Below are positions 37,174 to 45,670 of a stretch of DNA of 59,051 nucleotides, in pieces (the first letter of the stretch is position 1; each line of letters begins with the position of its first letter). The notes under the pieces are model-generated. The model was not told the DNA's origin and searched no databases. It was given only the letters and a program-made list of their open reading frames with translations. The DNA is taken from assembly GCF_913060805.1 (NCBI RefSeq), contig NZ_CAJXTC010000032.1, forward strand, positions 1-59,051. The letters are read 5' to 3'. The position numbers and the translations under genes are program-made. Source of the DNA: an uncultured Draconibacterium sp. Lineage in GTDB: Bacteria; Bacteroidota; Bacteroidia; Bacteroidales; Prolixibacteraceae.

Positions 37174-39390
37174 ATGAATAACTATATCAAAATAATACTT
37201 TTCAGCCTTTTGCAGATCGTTTTACTCGGCTCCACGTCACTAGCTCAAAACTCGGAAGTAATCGAAATAAATACCAAATCAACGTCGTTGGTTTATGCGG
37301 TTGATCAGAGTGGCCGACTCATCTTTCAGTATTACGGAAAGAAAGTAGAAGCAACCGAAAATTTCAAACAGCAACATACCTATTCGAAACCGGATACCGA
37401 CCGCGATTTTTCATACGAAGCGTATCCAACTTTTGGATTGGGCAATGTAAATGAACCGGCTTTGGCTGTTATTCATGCCGACGGAAGTTTGAATACAGAA
37501 CTGGCTTTTGAAACTGTTGAAACCAAAAGTAATGACGATTTTTCGGAAACTGTAATTCACTTAAAAGACCGTGTTTTCGATTTTTCGGTAGAACTTCATA
37601 CAAAAGCGTATTTCAACGAAGACGTAATCATCCAGTGGACAGTAATAAAGAACAATGAAAATGGCACGGTAAAGCTGAATAATTTTGCGTCATCGTTTTT
37701 GCCACTAAAAGCTGAAAGTTATTATCTAACACACTTTTACGGTGCCTGGGCTGGAGAAATGAGTGTAGCCGAAGAAAAGCTGGAGAATGGCATTAAAGCG
37801 ATTGAATGTAAAAAAGGTGTTCGTACTACACAAACCGAAAATGCCTCTTTTATTCTGAGCTTGAATCATCCGTCGCAGGAAAATTCCGGCGATTGTTACG
37901 GTGGGGCGCTGGCCTGGTCGGGCAACTACCGACTGGCATTTCAGGTGGATGAATGGCGAACATTGAATGTGGTTACAGGCATTAATCCATTTCTATCGGC
38001 GTGGAACCTGAAATCGGGCGAAAGTTTTACCACTCCTGAAATGATCTATACGTTCAGTAACGCTGGTCGCGGACAGGTTTCCCGGAATTTACACGATTGG
38101 GGCCGAGAATACGGCATGACAGGCGGAAAAGAAATCCACGATATTGTGCTCAACAGCTGGGAAGGTGCCTACTTTACATTTGATGAAAATACACTGACCG
38201 GAATGATGGACGATGCTGCCGAAATGGGCATCGAAACCTTTGTGCTGGACGATGGCTGGTTTGGAAATAAATATCCGCGAAATAACGACGATGCCGGATT
38301 AGGCGACTGGCAAACAAATACAAAAAAATTACCTCGCGGACTTGATTATCTGATCGATTATGCCCATTCAAAAGGATTAAAATTTGGGCTGTGGATTGAG
38401 CCGGAAATGGTAAATCCGGAAAGCGAACTGGCAGAAAATCATCCGGAGTGGATCGTTCAGAGTAATGGTCGTGAGAAAATAACCTGGCGAAACCAGTTGT
38501 TGCTCGATTTGTCGAATCCAAAAGTGCAGGATTTTGTCTTCAATGTTTTCGACAGTTTGCTTACAACTCATCCCGGAATTGAGTACGTTAAATGGGATGC
38601 CAACCGTCATGTTGAACAAGCCGGTTCTACTTATCTATCAGACGCGGAACAAACGCATTTGTGGGTAGCTTACACCGAAGGTTTGTATGCTGTTTACGAC
38701 CGGATTCGCGCAAAATATCCCGATTTTGTGATTCAGGATTGTGCATCGGGTGGCGGACGTTTGGATTACGGCGCACTGAAATATCACAACGAATACTGGA
38801 CTTCGGACAACACCGATCCTTTATCGCGGATTTTTATTCAATACGGAACCACATTGATTTATCCGCCTGTTGGAGCAGCTTCGCATGTTTCAACAAGCCC
38901 CAACCACCAAACACAACGTATGACGCCACTGAAATTTCGTTTCGATGTGGCAATGACAGGCCGTTTGGGAATGGAACTGCAACCGAAGGATATACAGGGT
39001 GACGATCGCATTTTTGCTGAAGAAGCCATAAAAAACTACAAGCAGTTTGTTAGGCCATTGGTAACAACCGGCGATCTATACCGCTTAAAATCACCTTACG
39101 ATGAAGGCGGATGGGCATCGCAAATGTATGTTTCCAAAGAAAAAGAATCAGCTGTATTGTATGCATTTAGCATAGAGCCGCATCTACGAGGTATTTACCC
39201 CACTATAAAATTGAACGGACTCGATGCGAATAAAACATATCAAATCACCGAGATCAATAAAAATGACAAAAGCCGCTTTTGGGGTAATGGTCATACTTTT
39301 TCGGCCGAATACCTGATGAACGTTGGTGTGGAACTAAAAATCGCCGATCAGTACGACAGTGCAGTGTTTATGCTGAAAGCGGTGGAATAG
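37174..39390 (+). CDS. GH36 alpha-galactosidase
   Basis: Releases alpha-linked galactose, as from raffinose, stachyose or melibiose. The 738-residue secreted protein (signal ending STSLAQ, about residue 25) has the GH36 catalytic pair: nucleophile Asp475 in YVKWDANR and acid/base Asp545 in YWTSDNTDPL, with VLDDGWFG and CASGGGRLD also conserved. It starts 10 bases after the GH32 stop, so it is co-transcribed with a fructosidase, fructokinase and fructose permease. Together these could dismantle raffinose-family oligosaccharides, which are galactosylated sucrose. This suggests that the locus targets plant or algal sucrosyl oligosaccharides as well as fructans. Confidence 0.93.
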   Translation: MNNYIKIILFSLLQIVLLGSTSLAQNSEVIEINTKSTSLVYAVDQSGRLIFQYYGKKVEATENFKQQHTYSKPDTDRDFSYEAYPTFGLGNVNEPALAVIHADGSLNTELAFETVETKSNDDFSETVIHLKDRVFDFSVELHTKAYFNEDVIIQWTVIKNNENGTVKLNNFASSFLPLKAESYYLTHFYGAWAGEMSVAEEKLENGIKAIECKKGVRTTQTENASFILSLNHPSQENSGDCYGGALAWSGNYRLAFQVDEWRTLNVVTGINPFLSAWNLKSGESFTTPEMIYTFSNAGRGQVSRNLHDWGREYGMTGGKEIHDIVLNSWEGAYFTFDENTLTGMMDDAAEMGIETFVLDDGWFGNKYPRNNDDAGLGDWQTNTKKLPRGLDYLIDYAHSKGLKFGLWIEPEMVNPESELAENHPEWIVQSNGREKITWRNQLLLDLSNPKVQDFVFNVFDSLLTTHPGIEYVKWDANRHVEQAGSTYLSDAEQTHLWVAYTEGLYAVYDRIRAKYPDFVIQDCASGGGRLDYGALKYHNEYWTSDNTDPLSRIFIQYGTTLIYPPVGAASHVSTSPNHQTQRMTPLKFRFDVAMTGRLGMELQPKDIQGDDRIFAEEAIKNYKQFVRPLVTTGDLYRLKSPYDEGGWASQMYVSKEKESAVLYAFSIEPHLRGIYPTIKLNGLDANKTYQITEINKNDKSRFWGNGHTFSAEYLMNVGVELKIADQYDSAVFMLKAVE

Positions 39391-39470
39391 GTTTGAATTC
39401 GATAAATGGAATAAATTAAATCGTAAGGCAAAATTTCCGAGATTTCATTCCATTTAATAACCATAGTGAT

Positions 39471-39738
39471 AAACCTGAGTTCAATTTTAAAATATTTTCA
39501 CAGAAAGTCATAATTGCGTCAGATTTGCATTTAAAATTTTGTAGGAATAGCGGGTTATTTCAAAGAATTTTAAATGCAAAGATGGCGTGAGAAGGACTTT
39601 CCTTTCAGGCTTTGCTCTTTTTGCCATAAACTTCCCCCAATTTTCTCGAATTATCCCGATAATACTTCGAAAACCGGTGAAAGTTTCTGACTAAAAATAA
39701 CTAAAGCTGTGAGTTATTTTAAAGTCGAACTCAGGTTT
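39471..39738. repeat. Nested inverted-repeat element (MITE-like or structured RNA)
   Basis: The outer arms AAACCTGAGTTC (39471-39482) and GAACTCAGGTTT (39727-39738) are perfect 12-mers and extend inward to about 21 bp with two mismatches. Inside, TTTGCATTTAAAATT (from about 39526) pairs with AATTTTAAATGCAAA (to about 39583), and an AAATAACT/AGTTATTT hairpin lies near 39695-39720. No open frame. The size and terminal inverted repeats fit a non-autonomous transposable element, but no target-site duplication is evident. Confidence 0.5.
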
Positions 39739-39760
39739 TAAAGTTTGGTTAGATGAATGG

Positions 39761-39785
39761 CCCGGCGGAAACGTCGGGCTTTTTC
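39761..39785 (+). terminator. Rho-independent terminator upstream of the esterase gene
   Basis: CCCGGCG (39761-39767), a GAAA loop and CGTCGGG (39772-39778) form a stable hairpin followed by CTTTTTCG. It isolates the esterase gene from upstream transcription. Confidence 0.7.
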
Positions 39786-39896
39786 GTAAATCATACTCCC
39801 TCAAAAAATGAAAGGTGAAAGTATTAAATTGCAAACAGTGCCTAACATAAGTTTTTTGTGGCTAATTTTAACAGCTCAAAAATTCAATAAAACAAT

Positions 39897-40736
39897 ATGA
39901 AAAGAACACTTTTCCTTAAGGTAATCATTGCACTGATTGTGGTTACCGGTACAGTACTGAAAACCGAGGCGGCCAAAGTTCAACACTTATCAACCCACAG
40001 CCAATCGATGAATAAAGATATAGAAGCAGTGGTAATAACTCCGGAAGGTTATTCTGAAGACAATTCGTATCCGGTTCTATACCTGCTCCACGGTTATAGT
40101 GGCAATCAAAACGATTGGATAAACAACGTGCCAGAAATTAAAGATTATGCCGATCTGTATCAGTTTATCATCGTTTGTCCCGACGGCGCCTTTTCGAGCT
40201 GGTATTTCGATAGCCCGATCGACGAAAGCATAAAATACGAAACCTACGTAGCACATGAATTGGTTGACTGGGTTGACGACTCTTTTAGCACAATTGCATC
40301 GCGCGAAGGACGTGCCATTACAGGATTAAGTATGGGCGGACACGGTGCGTTGTATCTTGCTTTCAGAAACCAGGATGTTTATGGTGCCGCAGGAAGTTTG
40401 AGCGGAGGAGTTGATATTCGTCCCTTCCCAAACAACTGGGATATTTCGAAAAGATTGGGCACTTATGCCGAAAACAAAGACAATTGGGAAGAGAACTCGG
40501 TAATAAATCTTGTTTATAAGCTAACACCCGGATCACTTCAAATTGCGATTGATTGTGGTGTGAGCGATTTCTTTTACGGCGTTAATTGCGACTTACACGA
40601 GAAACTCCAAGAGCGAAACATTCCACACGATTTTACCACACGACCCGGAGGACATACCTGGGAATACTGGCAAAACGCAATTGCTTTTCAAAGTGTATTC
40701 TTTCACCACTTTTTTGAAAAAGGGAAGGAAGAATAA
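39897..40736 (+). CDS. Secreted esterase of the esterase D / CE1-like alpha/beta-hydrolase family
   Basis: A 279-residue alpha/beta hydrolase with a signal peptide (to about residue 25, KTEAA). The catalytic triad is readable: Ser145 in GLSMGGHG, Asp224 in DCGVSDFF and His253 in RPGGHTWEYW; the oxyanion-region LLHGYSGN is present. Proteins of this type cut acetyl, feruloyl or formyl-thiol esters. Secretion argues against S-formylglutathione hydrolase and favours a carbohydrate esterase. It stands alone between two terminators, outside both sugar operons, although a role in removing acyl groups from xylan would fit the neighbourhood. Confidence 0.85.
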   Translation: MKRTLFLKVIIALIVVTGTVLKTEAAKVQHLSTHSQSMNKDIEAVVITPEGYSEDNSYPVLYLLHGYSGNQNDWINNVPEIKDYADLYQFIIVCPDGAFSSWYFDSPIDESIKYETYVAHELVDWVDDSFSTIASREGRAITGLSMGGHGALYLAFRNQDVYGAAGSLSGGVDIRPFPNNWDISKRLGTYAENKDNWEENSVINLVYKLTPGSLQIAIDCGVSDFFYGVNCDLHEKLQERNIPHDFTTRPGGHTWEYWQNAIAFQSVFFHHFFEKGKEE

Positions 40737-40755
40737 AATGGATAAAAAACAGTAT

Positions 40756-40790
40756 AAAAGCCTGATAATCTTTGCGAATATCAGGCTTTT
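40756..40790 (+). terminator. Terminator of the esterase gene
   Basis: AAAAGCCTGATA (40756-40767) pairs perfectly with TATCAGGCTTTT (40779-40790), followed by GTTTT. A nearly identical hairpin ends the next gene. Confidence 0.8.
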
Positions 40791-40874
40791 GTTTTACTGT
40801 CAATTATTCTTTTTTCCAACTCAAATTGCAATGTTGTAAGAAATATTCATTTTTGTATTCCTAAAGTCCGGAAA

Positions 40875-41069
40875 ATGATGGAACACAATCCGAAATACGA
40901 ACCGCATGCCTGCGCAAAATGTGGCAACTTGCATACCTGCACCGGCAACTATCACTGCTGGTGTGCACAAGTAGATATGCCCGAAAAAGTGCGCGATTAC
41001 ATCATGGCTTGTTTCGATGGCTGCCTATGCCCCGACTGCATTGAGAAATTAAAAAGAACTATTATTTAG
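40875..41069 (+). CDS. Small cysteine-rich CWC-type protein
   Basis: A 64-residue protein with eight cysteines in the order CAKCG, HTCTGNYHCWC, CFDGCLCPDC, matching the cysteine-rich CWC family (named for its conserved Cys-Trp-Cys). A metal-binding fold is likely; the biological role of the family is unknown. Either ATG of the MM pair could start it. It forms its own transcript, with a terminator at 41092-41126, and sits between the esterase and the WYL region. It is soluble, with no signal peptide. Confidence 0.78.
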   Translation: MMEHNPKYEPHACAKCGNLHTCTGNYHCWCAQVDMPEKVRDYIMACFDGCLCPDCIEKLKRTII

Positions 41070-41091
41070 AAGATTAAAAAACAAACAATAA

Positions 41092-41126
41092 AAAAGCCTG
41101 ATACTCTTGTCGAATATCAGGCTTTT
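41092..41126 (+). terminator. Terminator of the CWC gene
   Basis: AAAAGCCTGATA (41092-41103) pairs with TATCAGGCTTTT (41115-41126), then GTTG. Stem and loop share the sequence of the terminator at 40756-40790, so the two may have arisen by duplication. Confidence 0.75.
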
Positions 41127-41242
41127 GTTGTACCCCTAACGGTTCTTTTTTCCGAACCATTTCTTCGTGATTTGGAGTTGCTGTGGAGATTAAGAAAAAC
41201 CATAAGATTTTGAATATTAACCTTGTGTGCTTCGGAGAGTAA

Positions 41243-41572
41243 CTACTTATTCAGCGTTCTATTTGCAAGCCATAGCAAATACAAACCAACAAAGAAGACG
41301 ATTGGTAGAAATATGCTGGAGTTTATTTGGATGGTTTTCTTCCAACCAAACAGACGTGTTTCTTCTTTAATGATTGCATAAGTTGCTTTTATATAATGGA
41401 AGGTACTGTCCATTTCCTGTTTTATAGTATCAATATCAGCACTTACTTTTTCAATATTCAAAGGTTCGAAATCTTGTGTGCTATTTTGTGAAAGTGCTAT
41501 TATTGAAAGCAGAAACAGTAATAACAATATTGCTGATTTTTTCTTATATACTTTAATGCTTACTGTGCTCAT
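41243..41572 (-). CDS. Small two-span membrane protein divergent from the WYL regulator
   Basis: A 109-residue protein with a hydrophobic N-terminal segment (about 13-29, possibly a cleaved signal ending near ALSQ), a charged helical middle (ADIDTIKQEMDSTFHYIKAT) and a C-terminal membrane span (about 86-104, FLPIVFFVGLYLLWLA). I do not recognise the family. It faces away from the WYL regulator and its promoter carries the AGACA-N5-TGTCT operator, so it is probably co-regulated with the LRR genes. A small membrane protein beside defence-like soluble proteins might be an effector, but that is speculation. Confidence 0.6.
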   Translation of the reverse strand: MSTVSIKVYKKKSAILLLLFLLSIIALSQNSTQDFEPLNIEKVSADIDTIKQEMDSTFHYIKATYAIIKEETRLFGWKKTIQINSSIFLPIVFFVGLYLLWLANRTLNK

Positions 41573-41588
41573 TTGTTTTCCTTTCCGG

Positions 41589-41624
41589 CAAAACTATTGT
41601 AACAGAAAGACACACGCTGTCTTT
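41589..41624 (-). promoter_or_regulatory. Promoter and palindromic operator of the membrane-protein gene / WYL divergent region
   Basis: A 7-bp perfect inverted repeat AAAGACA-N5-TGTCTTT spans 41606-41624. On the minus strand a consensus -7 box TAGTTTTG (41596 to 41589) follows exactly 11 nt after the AGACA-N5-TGTCT core. The site also lies about 60 bases upstream of the WYL gene, so it could give autoregulation. A weaker TTGTG/CACAA inverted repeat is at 41645-41664. Confidence 0.65.
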
Positions 41625-41685
41625 AATGATGGTTTTATTTGAATTTGTGTAAATAGATTCACAATTTTGTTTTAAAGAATACGAT

Positions 41686-42600
41686 ATGTTTGATGAGATA
41701 AAAATCCAGCGACTAGAAACGTTTAAAACAGTTTTAAAAGGCGCAAAAGATGGTGTATTGAAATCAACACTTGCTGAAAAGTTGGGTTCTAATACAAAAA
41801 CCATTGAACGTTATGTAAACGATTTACGAAGCTTTGGTATAGCCATTCAGTCGCTTGGCCGACCTGTATACTATAGCATTGATTACGATAACAGCGAAAG
41901 CCTGGAACTTTTCGAGTACATTCTAAACAACCAATTTTTATCGACACATCTTTTAAGCATTATAAACGAAAAAGACCAAAACAAACGGTTCTTACTCGAC
42001 TATGTAGATTTTGAGCATCACCACGAATTCAGAGGAATCGACTATTTCGATAAATTGTTTAGTGCCATTACCAGTAGTAATTGCATAAGGTTTAGTTATA
42101 AAAGCTACTATTACAACAAAGAATTAAACGTTATTCTTAAACCCTTTTTAATTAAAGAATACAATTACCGCTGGTATGTTACCGGATTTAAAGATAACGG
42201 CGAAATTAGGATTTACGGCTTGGACAGGATAACATCGGAAATTAAATTTACCGGAGAACACTTTAAACTACCAGACGATTTTAACCGAAAAGAAATTTAC
42301 GAAAACACAATTGGTGTAACTATTTCGAAAGAGCACGAAACCATCGAACCTGTTGAAATCGTTTTTGAAATCGACAGTACCATCGCCAACCATGCCGAAA
42401 GTTTAAAAATGCATCCTTCGCAAAAAATACTCGAAAGTGGCAACCCGGATACTATCCGGTTTTCAATTTATGCCCGTCCCAACTACGAACTTTGGCACAC
42501 CTTTTTACAATATATTCCACACATCAAGATACTATCTCCTGCGCCTGTAAAAAGTTATTTTATTACGCTTCTACAAAAAACCGTCGAAAAGAATCAGTAA
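41686..42600 (+). CDS. WYL-domain transcriptional regulator
   Basis: A 304-residue regulator: N-terminal winged helix-turn-helix (about 5-62, VLKSTLAEKLGSNTKTIERYVNDLRSFG) and a central WYL domain (about 125-200, RFSYKSYYYNKELNVILKPF and RWYVTGF) with a C-terminal WCX-like region. WYL proteins sense nucleic acid or nucleotide ligands and often control phage-defence genes as repressors or activators. Four AGACA-N5-TGTCT-type palindromes in surrounding promoters (41608, 42656, 44289, 48021) make it the likely regulator of the LRR, membrane-protein and DUF2779 genes. The direct link between protein and site is inferred. Confidence 0.88.
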   Translation: MFDEIKIQRLETFKTVLKGAKDGVLKSTLAEKLGSNTKTIERYVNDLRSFGIAIQSLGRPVYYSIDYDNSESLELFEYILNNQFLSTHLLSIINEKDQNKRFLLDYVDFEHHHEFRGIDYFDKLFSAITSSNCIRFSYKSYYYNKELNVILKPFLIKEYNYRWYVTGFKDNGEIRIYGLDRITSEIKFTGEHFKLPDDFNRKEIYENTIGVTISKEHETIEPVEIVFEIDSTIANHAESLKMHPSQKILESGNPDTIRFSIYARPNYELWHTFLQYIPHIKILSPAPVKSYFITLLQKTVEKNQ

Positions 42601-42655
42601 AACGATTGGGATAAAACTACACCTTTCAAAATAAAATTTACGCTTCCAAAAAGAG

Positions 42656-42689
42656 AGACAGTGTTTGTCTGCCTGTTCCTTTTCCTTTG
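42656..42689 (+). promoter_or_regulatory. Operator and -7 box of the first LRR gene
   Basis: AGACA-GTGTT-TGTCT occupies 42656-42670. Eleven nt later TTCCTTTG (42682-42689) resembles the -7 box TAnnTTTG. No -33 TTTG is at the usual distance, so the palindrome occupies the place of the -33 element. The LRR gene starts at 42714 after an AAAGGA ribosome-binding site. Confidence 0.62.
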
Positions 42690-42713
42690 CACAATAATAA
42701 TTTATAAAGGAAA

Positions 42714-44270
42714 ATGCCTATGAATAAAAACAGAATTTGGTGGAACAACCTGAATAATTCCTGGAAAAGAGAACTGATTGAAAATTTGCTGGAAAACCAA
42801 AAATATCAGCGTCAGAACATAAACAAAGACGATATTCTACATTTTGCCGAAGAATCGGATGCCATAATTGAGGACATTGAAAACTTAACCTGTGTGCATG
42901 TATCTGAAGAGGTTGTAGATAACCTGAAACCACTAAACTTCCTTAATAACATTAATGATTTTCGAATCAAACCACTCTTCTATAACGATGAGTTGCTTGA
43001 CTACGACATTAAACACTATCCTAAACACCTGCGTGAGAAAGTACTTTTTTTAGAAGTAAAAGACACATACCTGGGTGACGATTTAACCATTTTACATGAT
43101 TTCGTAAACCTTGAACATCTGGTATTTGTCAATTGCGAACTCCAATCTCTAGAAGGAATTCAGAAATTAACAAAACTCAAACGTGTTGACCTATCACAAA
43201 ACCCTTTTACTGATTTAACTCCTTTAAAAAGACTCCAAATTCAGAAATTAAATATTAGCAGAACAAACGTAAGAGATACCAGTCCGCTAATATGCCACCC
43301 ATCTATTGAATGGATTAATGTAGAAGGCCTCGACCTCGATATTCCCGATAACCGTAATTTTTTTAGTATCCCCAAACTAGAACTTATTGTATATACAGAG
43401 TACAATGAAGCACTATTCTTCGACGAAATTCTGATTAAAAACAACGCTCCTGATCCGAATCGGGAATGGTGGAAAGAACTATCGACAGAATGGAAAATTA
43501 GACTTATTTCAAATCTACTAGACACCGATGAGTACAAAGACTTTGGAATTGACATTGAGGGCTTATATCACTTAGTTGAAAATTCAAACAAATACTTGCC
43601 GTTTATTGCAAGCCTCGAAACAGTAAGAATCAATTCAGAATGGCTGAACGATTTAGCGCCATTAGACAACCTGAAAAAGCTTAAAAGAATTGAAATTGAT
43701 TTTGATGAAAAAAGTAAGCAAAACGCGCACAAAATGTTAGCAAAATGTCCCTGTCACCTTCGCCCGAAAGTGAAAGTTATAAACTTAAACAAAGTTCCTT
43801 TCTCTGCTAATTTTACGCTTTTATCAAAATTTGAGAATCTTGAAAAACTATACATCGGAAATTGTGGTTTTACTTCCTTAACCGGATTAGAGAAGTTGAA
43901 ACACCTGAAACATTTAGCTGCTTCCGGTAACTATTTTTCCGATTTACAACCTTTAGCATCTTTATCCTTAGAACTTTTAGATTTACAAGACACACCAGTA
44001 AAAGATTTAAGTGTCATCGAAAAAATGACAAGTCTCGAATTTCTGAATGTAAAATCGATAATCGGACTGATTAATTATTCAGCCATATTTTATTTGCCGT
44101 TTCTAAAGCTAGCCATTTCCTACGAAGTAATTAAAACAACGCGAACAAGTATCAAACGTCAACTACATCACGAAATATCAGAGAAATTGCAGAACAACAA
44201 TATTATCAACCTGAATCCTGATGTTGTGCCCCATAAGCTTATAAAAAATTCTTCTTTCAATAAAAACTGA
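42714..44270 (+). CDS. WW-headed leucine-rich-repeat protein, internally duplicated
   Basis: A 518-residue soluble protein made of two similar halves. Each opens with a WW-containing head (WWNNLNNSWKRELIENLL near residue 9; WWKELSTEWKIRLISNLL near 245), followed by a divergent helical part and then bacterial LRRs (LEHLVFVNCELQSLEGIQKL; LEKLYIGNCGFTSLTGLEKL) with a SPL/DLTPL-type capping. There is no signal peptide or membrane span, so it is cytoplasmic. LRRs suggest protein-protein recognition; no enzymatic domain is visible. The WYL-type operator upstream and the paralogue downstream suggest a regulated recognition module. Function unknown. Confidence 0.75.
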   Translation: MPMNKNRIWWNNLNNSWKRELIENLLENQKYQRQNINKDDILHFAEESDAIIEDIENLTCVHVSEEVVDNLKPLNFLNNINDFRIKPLFYNDELLDYDIKHYPKHLREKVLFLEVKDTYLGDDLTILHDFVNLEHLVFVNCELQSLEGIQKLTKLKRVDLSQNPFTDLTPLKRLQIQKLNISRTNVRDTSPLICHPSIEWINVEGLDLDIPDNRNFFSIPKLELIVYTEYNEALFFDEILIKNNAPDPNREWWKELSTEWKIRLISNLLDTDEYKDFGIDIEGLYHLVENSNKYLPFIASLETVRINSEWLNDLAPLDNLKKLKRIEIDFDEKSKQNAHKMLAKCPCHLRPKVKVINLNKVPFSANFTLLSKFENLEKLYIGNCGFTSLTGLEKLKHLKHLAASGNYFSDLQPLASLSLELLDLQDTPVKDLSVIEKMTSLEFLNVKSIIGLINYSAIFYLPFLKLAISYEVIKTTRTSIKRQLHHEISEKLQNNNIINLNPDVVPHKLIKNSSFNKN

Positions 44271-44288
44271 CACAGACTTCACTTAGAA

Positions 44289-44322
44289 AGACAGTTCGTG
44301 TCGTTCTTCTGAAGTTTCTTTG
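44289..44322 (+). promoter_or_regulatory. Operator and -7 box of the second LRR gene
   Basis: AGACA-GTTCG-TGTCG (44289-44303; one mismatch to the palindrome) is followed after exactly 11 nt by TTTCTTTG (44315-44322), a TTnnTTTG -7-like box. The geometry is identical to the promoter of the first LRR gene. Confidence 0.58.
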
Positions 44323-44352
44323 TACACAAGATAATATTAACATGTTTTGCCT

Positions 44353-45201
44353 ATGAACAGAAGTTGGTGGAAGAGTTTAAACGATGACTGGAAAAATGAG
44401 TTGATGAGTAACCTGTTGATTAACAATGACAATGGTTGCTTTTTTCCTGAGCTGATAACAATATTTCAAACAGATAAACTTTCGGACAGAAATATTGCTG
44501 CAATCCAGACTCTATCAGAAATCCATATTACAAGCCGGGTTTTATACGATTTATCGCCACTAAACAAATTAAGTAAGCTAAAACACCTTCATATTGAAGC
44601 TAAAGGAAACGATTATCCAGAAATAAAAGGCCTGTTAAAGATGATTCCTCATCATTTATCGGTCAAGGTAAATTCCGTGTTTTTCGAAGACATTACTATT
44701 GGCGAGGATTGTTCTGTTCTTTCCCGGTTTTATAATATTGAATCGCTGCATTTAAAAGCCTGCAACATAAAATCATTAAAAGGTATTCAGAATCTGAAGA
44801 AACTACAAACGCTGGCCATTCCTAATAACCAATTCCCTTTATATCTGCGTTACCTGGTTGGTTTGCCATTAAAAACGCTTATGCTGGAAAACACACCGAT
44901 TAACAACTTAAATCCTCTCCACTTTATACGAACTTTAAATTGTTTAATGATTAGCTCACTCACCGATATTGCAGATTATTGGACTTTGTCGGGCTTACGA
45001 AAAATTGAACTTATTATTAACGGCGAATATGTTGAACAAACACTCAGTAATTTAGAAACCATTTTGAAGAAAGAGACCAAAGGTAAAGTTACAAACAGTT
45101 ACAAACAGCAGTTGGCCGAAGTTGACATTGCCAATATTAATACCACATTGCTGCTTGATAACCTGCATACTTTTTTACCATTGCCAAACCGATACAATTA
45201 A
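44353..45201 (+). CDS. WW-headed leucine-rich-repeat protein, shorter paralogue
   Basis: A 282-residue cytoplasmic protein with a single WW head (SWWKSLNDDWKNELMSNLL) and LRRs (IESLHLKACNIKSLKGIQNL, LKTLMLENTPINNLNPL), related to each half of the preceding protein. I start it at ATG 44353. Two codons upstream a TTG gives TTG-CCT-ATG, the counterpart of ATG-CCT-ATG in the paralogue, so 44347 is an alternative start and the match supports a recent gene duplication. It has its own operator-type promoter and is probably co-transcribed with the next gene, 10 bases downstream. Function unknown. Confidence 0.72.
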   Translation: MNRSWWKSLNDDWKNELMSNLLINNDNGCFFPELITIFQTDKLSDRNIAAIQTLSEIHITSRVLYDLSPLNKLSKLKHLHIEAKGNDYPEIKGLLKMIPHHLSVKVNSVFFEDITIGEDCSVLSRFYNIESLHLKACNIKSLKGIQNLKKLQTLAIPNNQFPLYLRYLVGLPLKTLMLENTPINNLNPLHFIRTLNCLMISSLTDIADYWTLSGLRKIELIINGEYVEQTLSNLETILKKETKGKVTNSYKQQLAEVDIANINTTLLLDNLHTFLPLPNRYN

Positions 45202-45211
45202 ACACAGAAAT

Positions 45212-45670
45212 ATGATAGTAATTAACGTATGCATAAACCAAAGCAGTGGAATGAATATTGCCGAAACCGAGAAGTTTATTAAAAAGATAAAGACTATGGG
45301 AGTTGAAAAATACGAGGTTGTTTTCACCGTTCCTAAGTTTTTAGAAGCTCTGGAAAAACACAAAAACAAGAAGGTTTTACTTTTTAGCAACTTTTCGCCC
45401 GACTATTTTTATAGAAAAAACGGTATTGAAGTAAACCATTATAACGAAGAACCAATGCCAGGTTGGCCGATAAAAGAATATGCCTTTAGTGCAGCTCTTT
45501 ATTACCGCATTTGCCGCGAGTATTCATTTGTAGCCATTCATTTTATTACAGCAGCTTACACCAGCATGGTTCCCGATTCGCTTTTTTTTAGCATTACCGG
45601 AAATATACCAACTACTATAAAACGAAAACAGGATTGGACAAAACCGGGTATGAACTACGAGCTTTTTTGA
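45212..45670 (+). CDS. Unidentified 152-residue protein in the LRR operon
   Basis: An intact short protein beginning MIVINVCINQSSGMNIAETE; the ATG at 45212 is chosen because the longer open frame (from 45122) overlaps the upstream LRR gene. The first ~75 residues alternate strands and helices (VEKYEVVFTVPKFLEALEKH, KVLLFSNFSPDYF), compatible with a small Rossmann or TIR-like fold, but no diagnostic motif is visible. No signal peptide or membrane span. Its 10-base spacing from the second LRR gene points to co-translation and a shared job, perhaps as an effector or partner of the LRR protein. I do not recognise the family. Confidence 0.6.
   Translation: MIVINVCINQSSGMNIAETEKFIKKIKTMGVEKYEVVFTVPKFLEALEKHKNKKVLLFSNFSPDYFYRKNGIEVNHYNEEPMPGWPIKEYAFSAALYYRICREYSFVAIHFITAAYTSMVPDSLFFSITGNIPTTIKRKQDWTKPGMNYELF

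Larger units (their letters stand above)
39391..39896. other. 506-bp intergenic region with nested inverted repeats and a terminator
   Basis: No gene is visible. It starts with a hairpin (AAATGGAAT at 39404-39412 with ATTCCATTT at 39447-39455), a possible end of the fructan operon transcript. A structured element (39471-39738) and a terminator (39761-39785) follow and are listed separately. The remainder, up to the esterase start, shows no clear signal beyond AT-rich promoter-like sequence. Confidence 0.5.

Noticed and set aside
29062-39390. TAG as a recoded sense codon
   Set aside because: GH36, DUF4625-type and maturase genes in this window end in TAG at normal family lengths, so TAG works as a stop.
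41130-41150. Additional attC-like site starting CTAACGGTT
   Set aside because: It only forms a small GGTTC/GAACC hairpin and has no distal complementary arm or GTTRRRY end.
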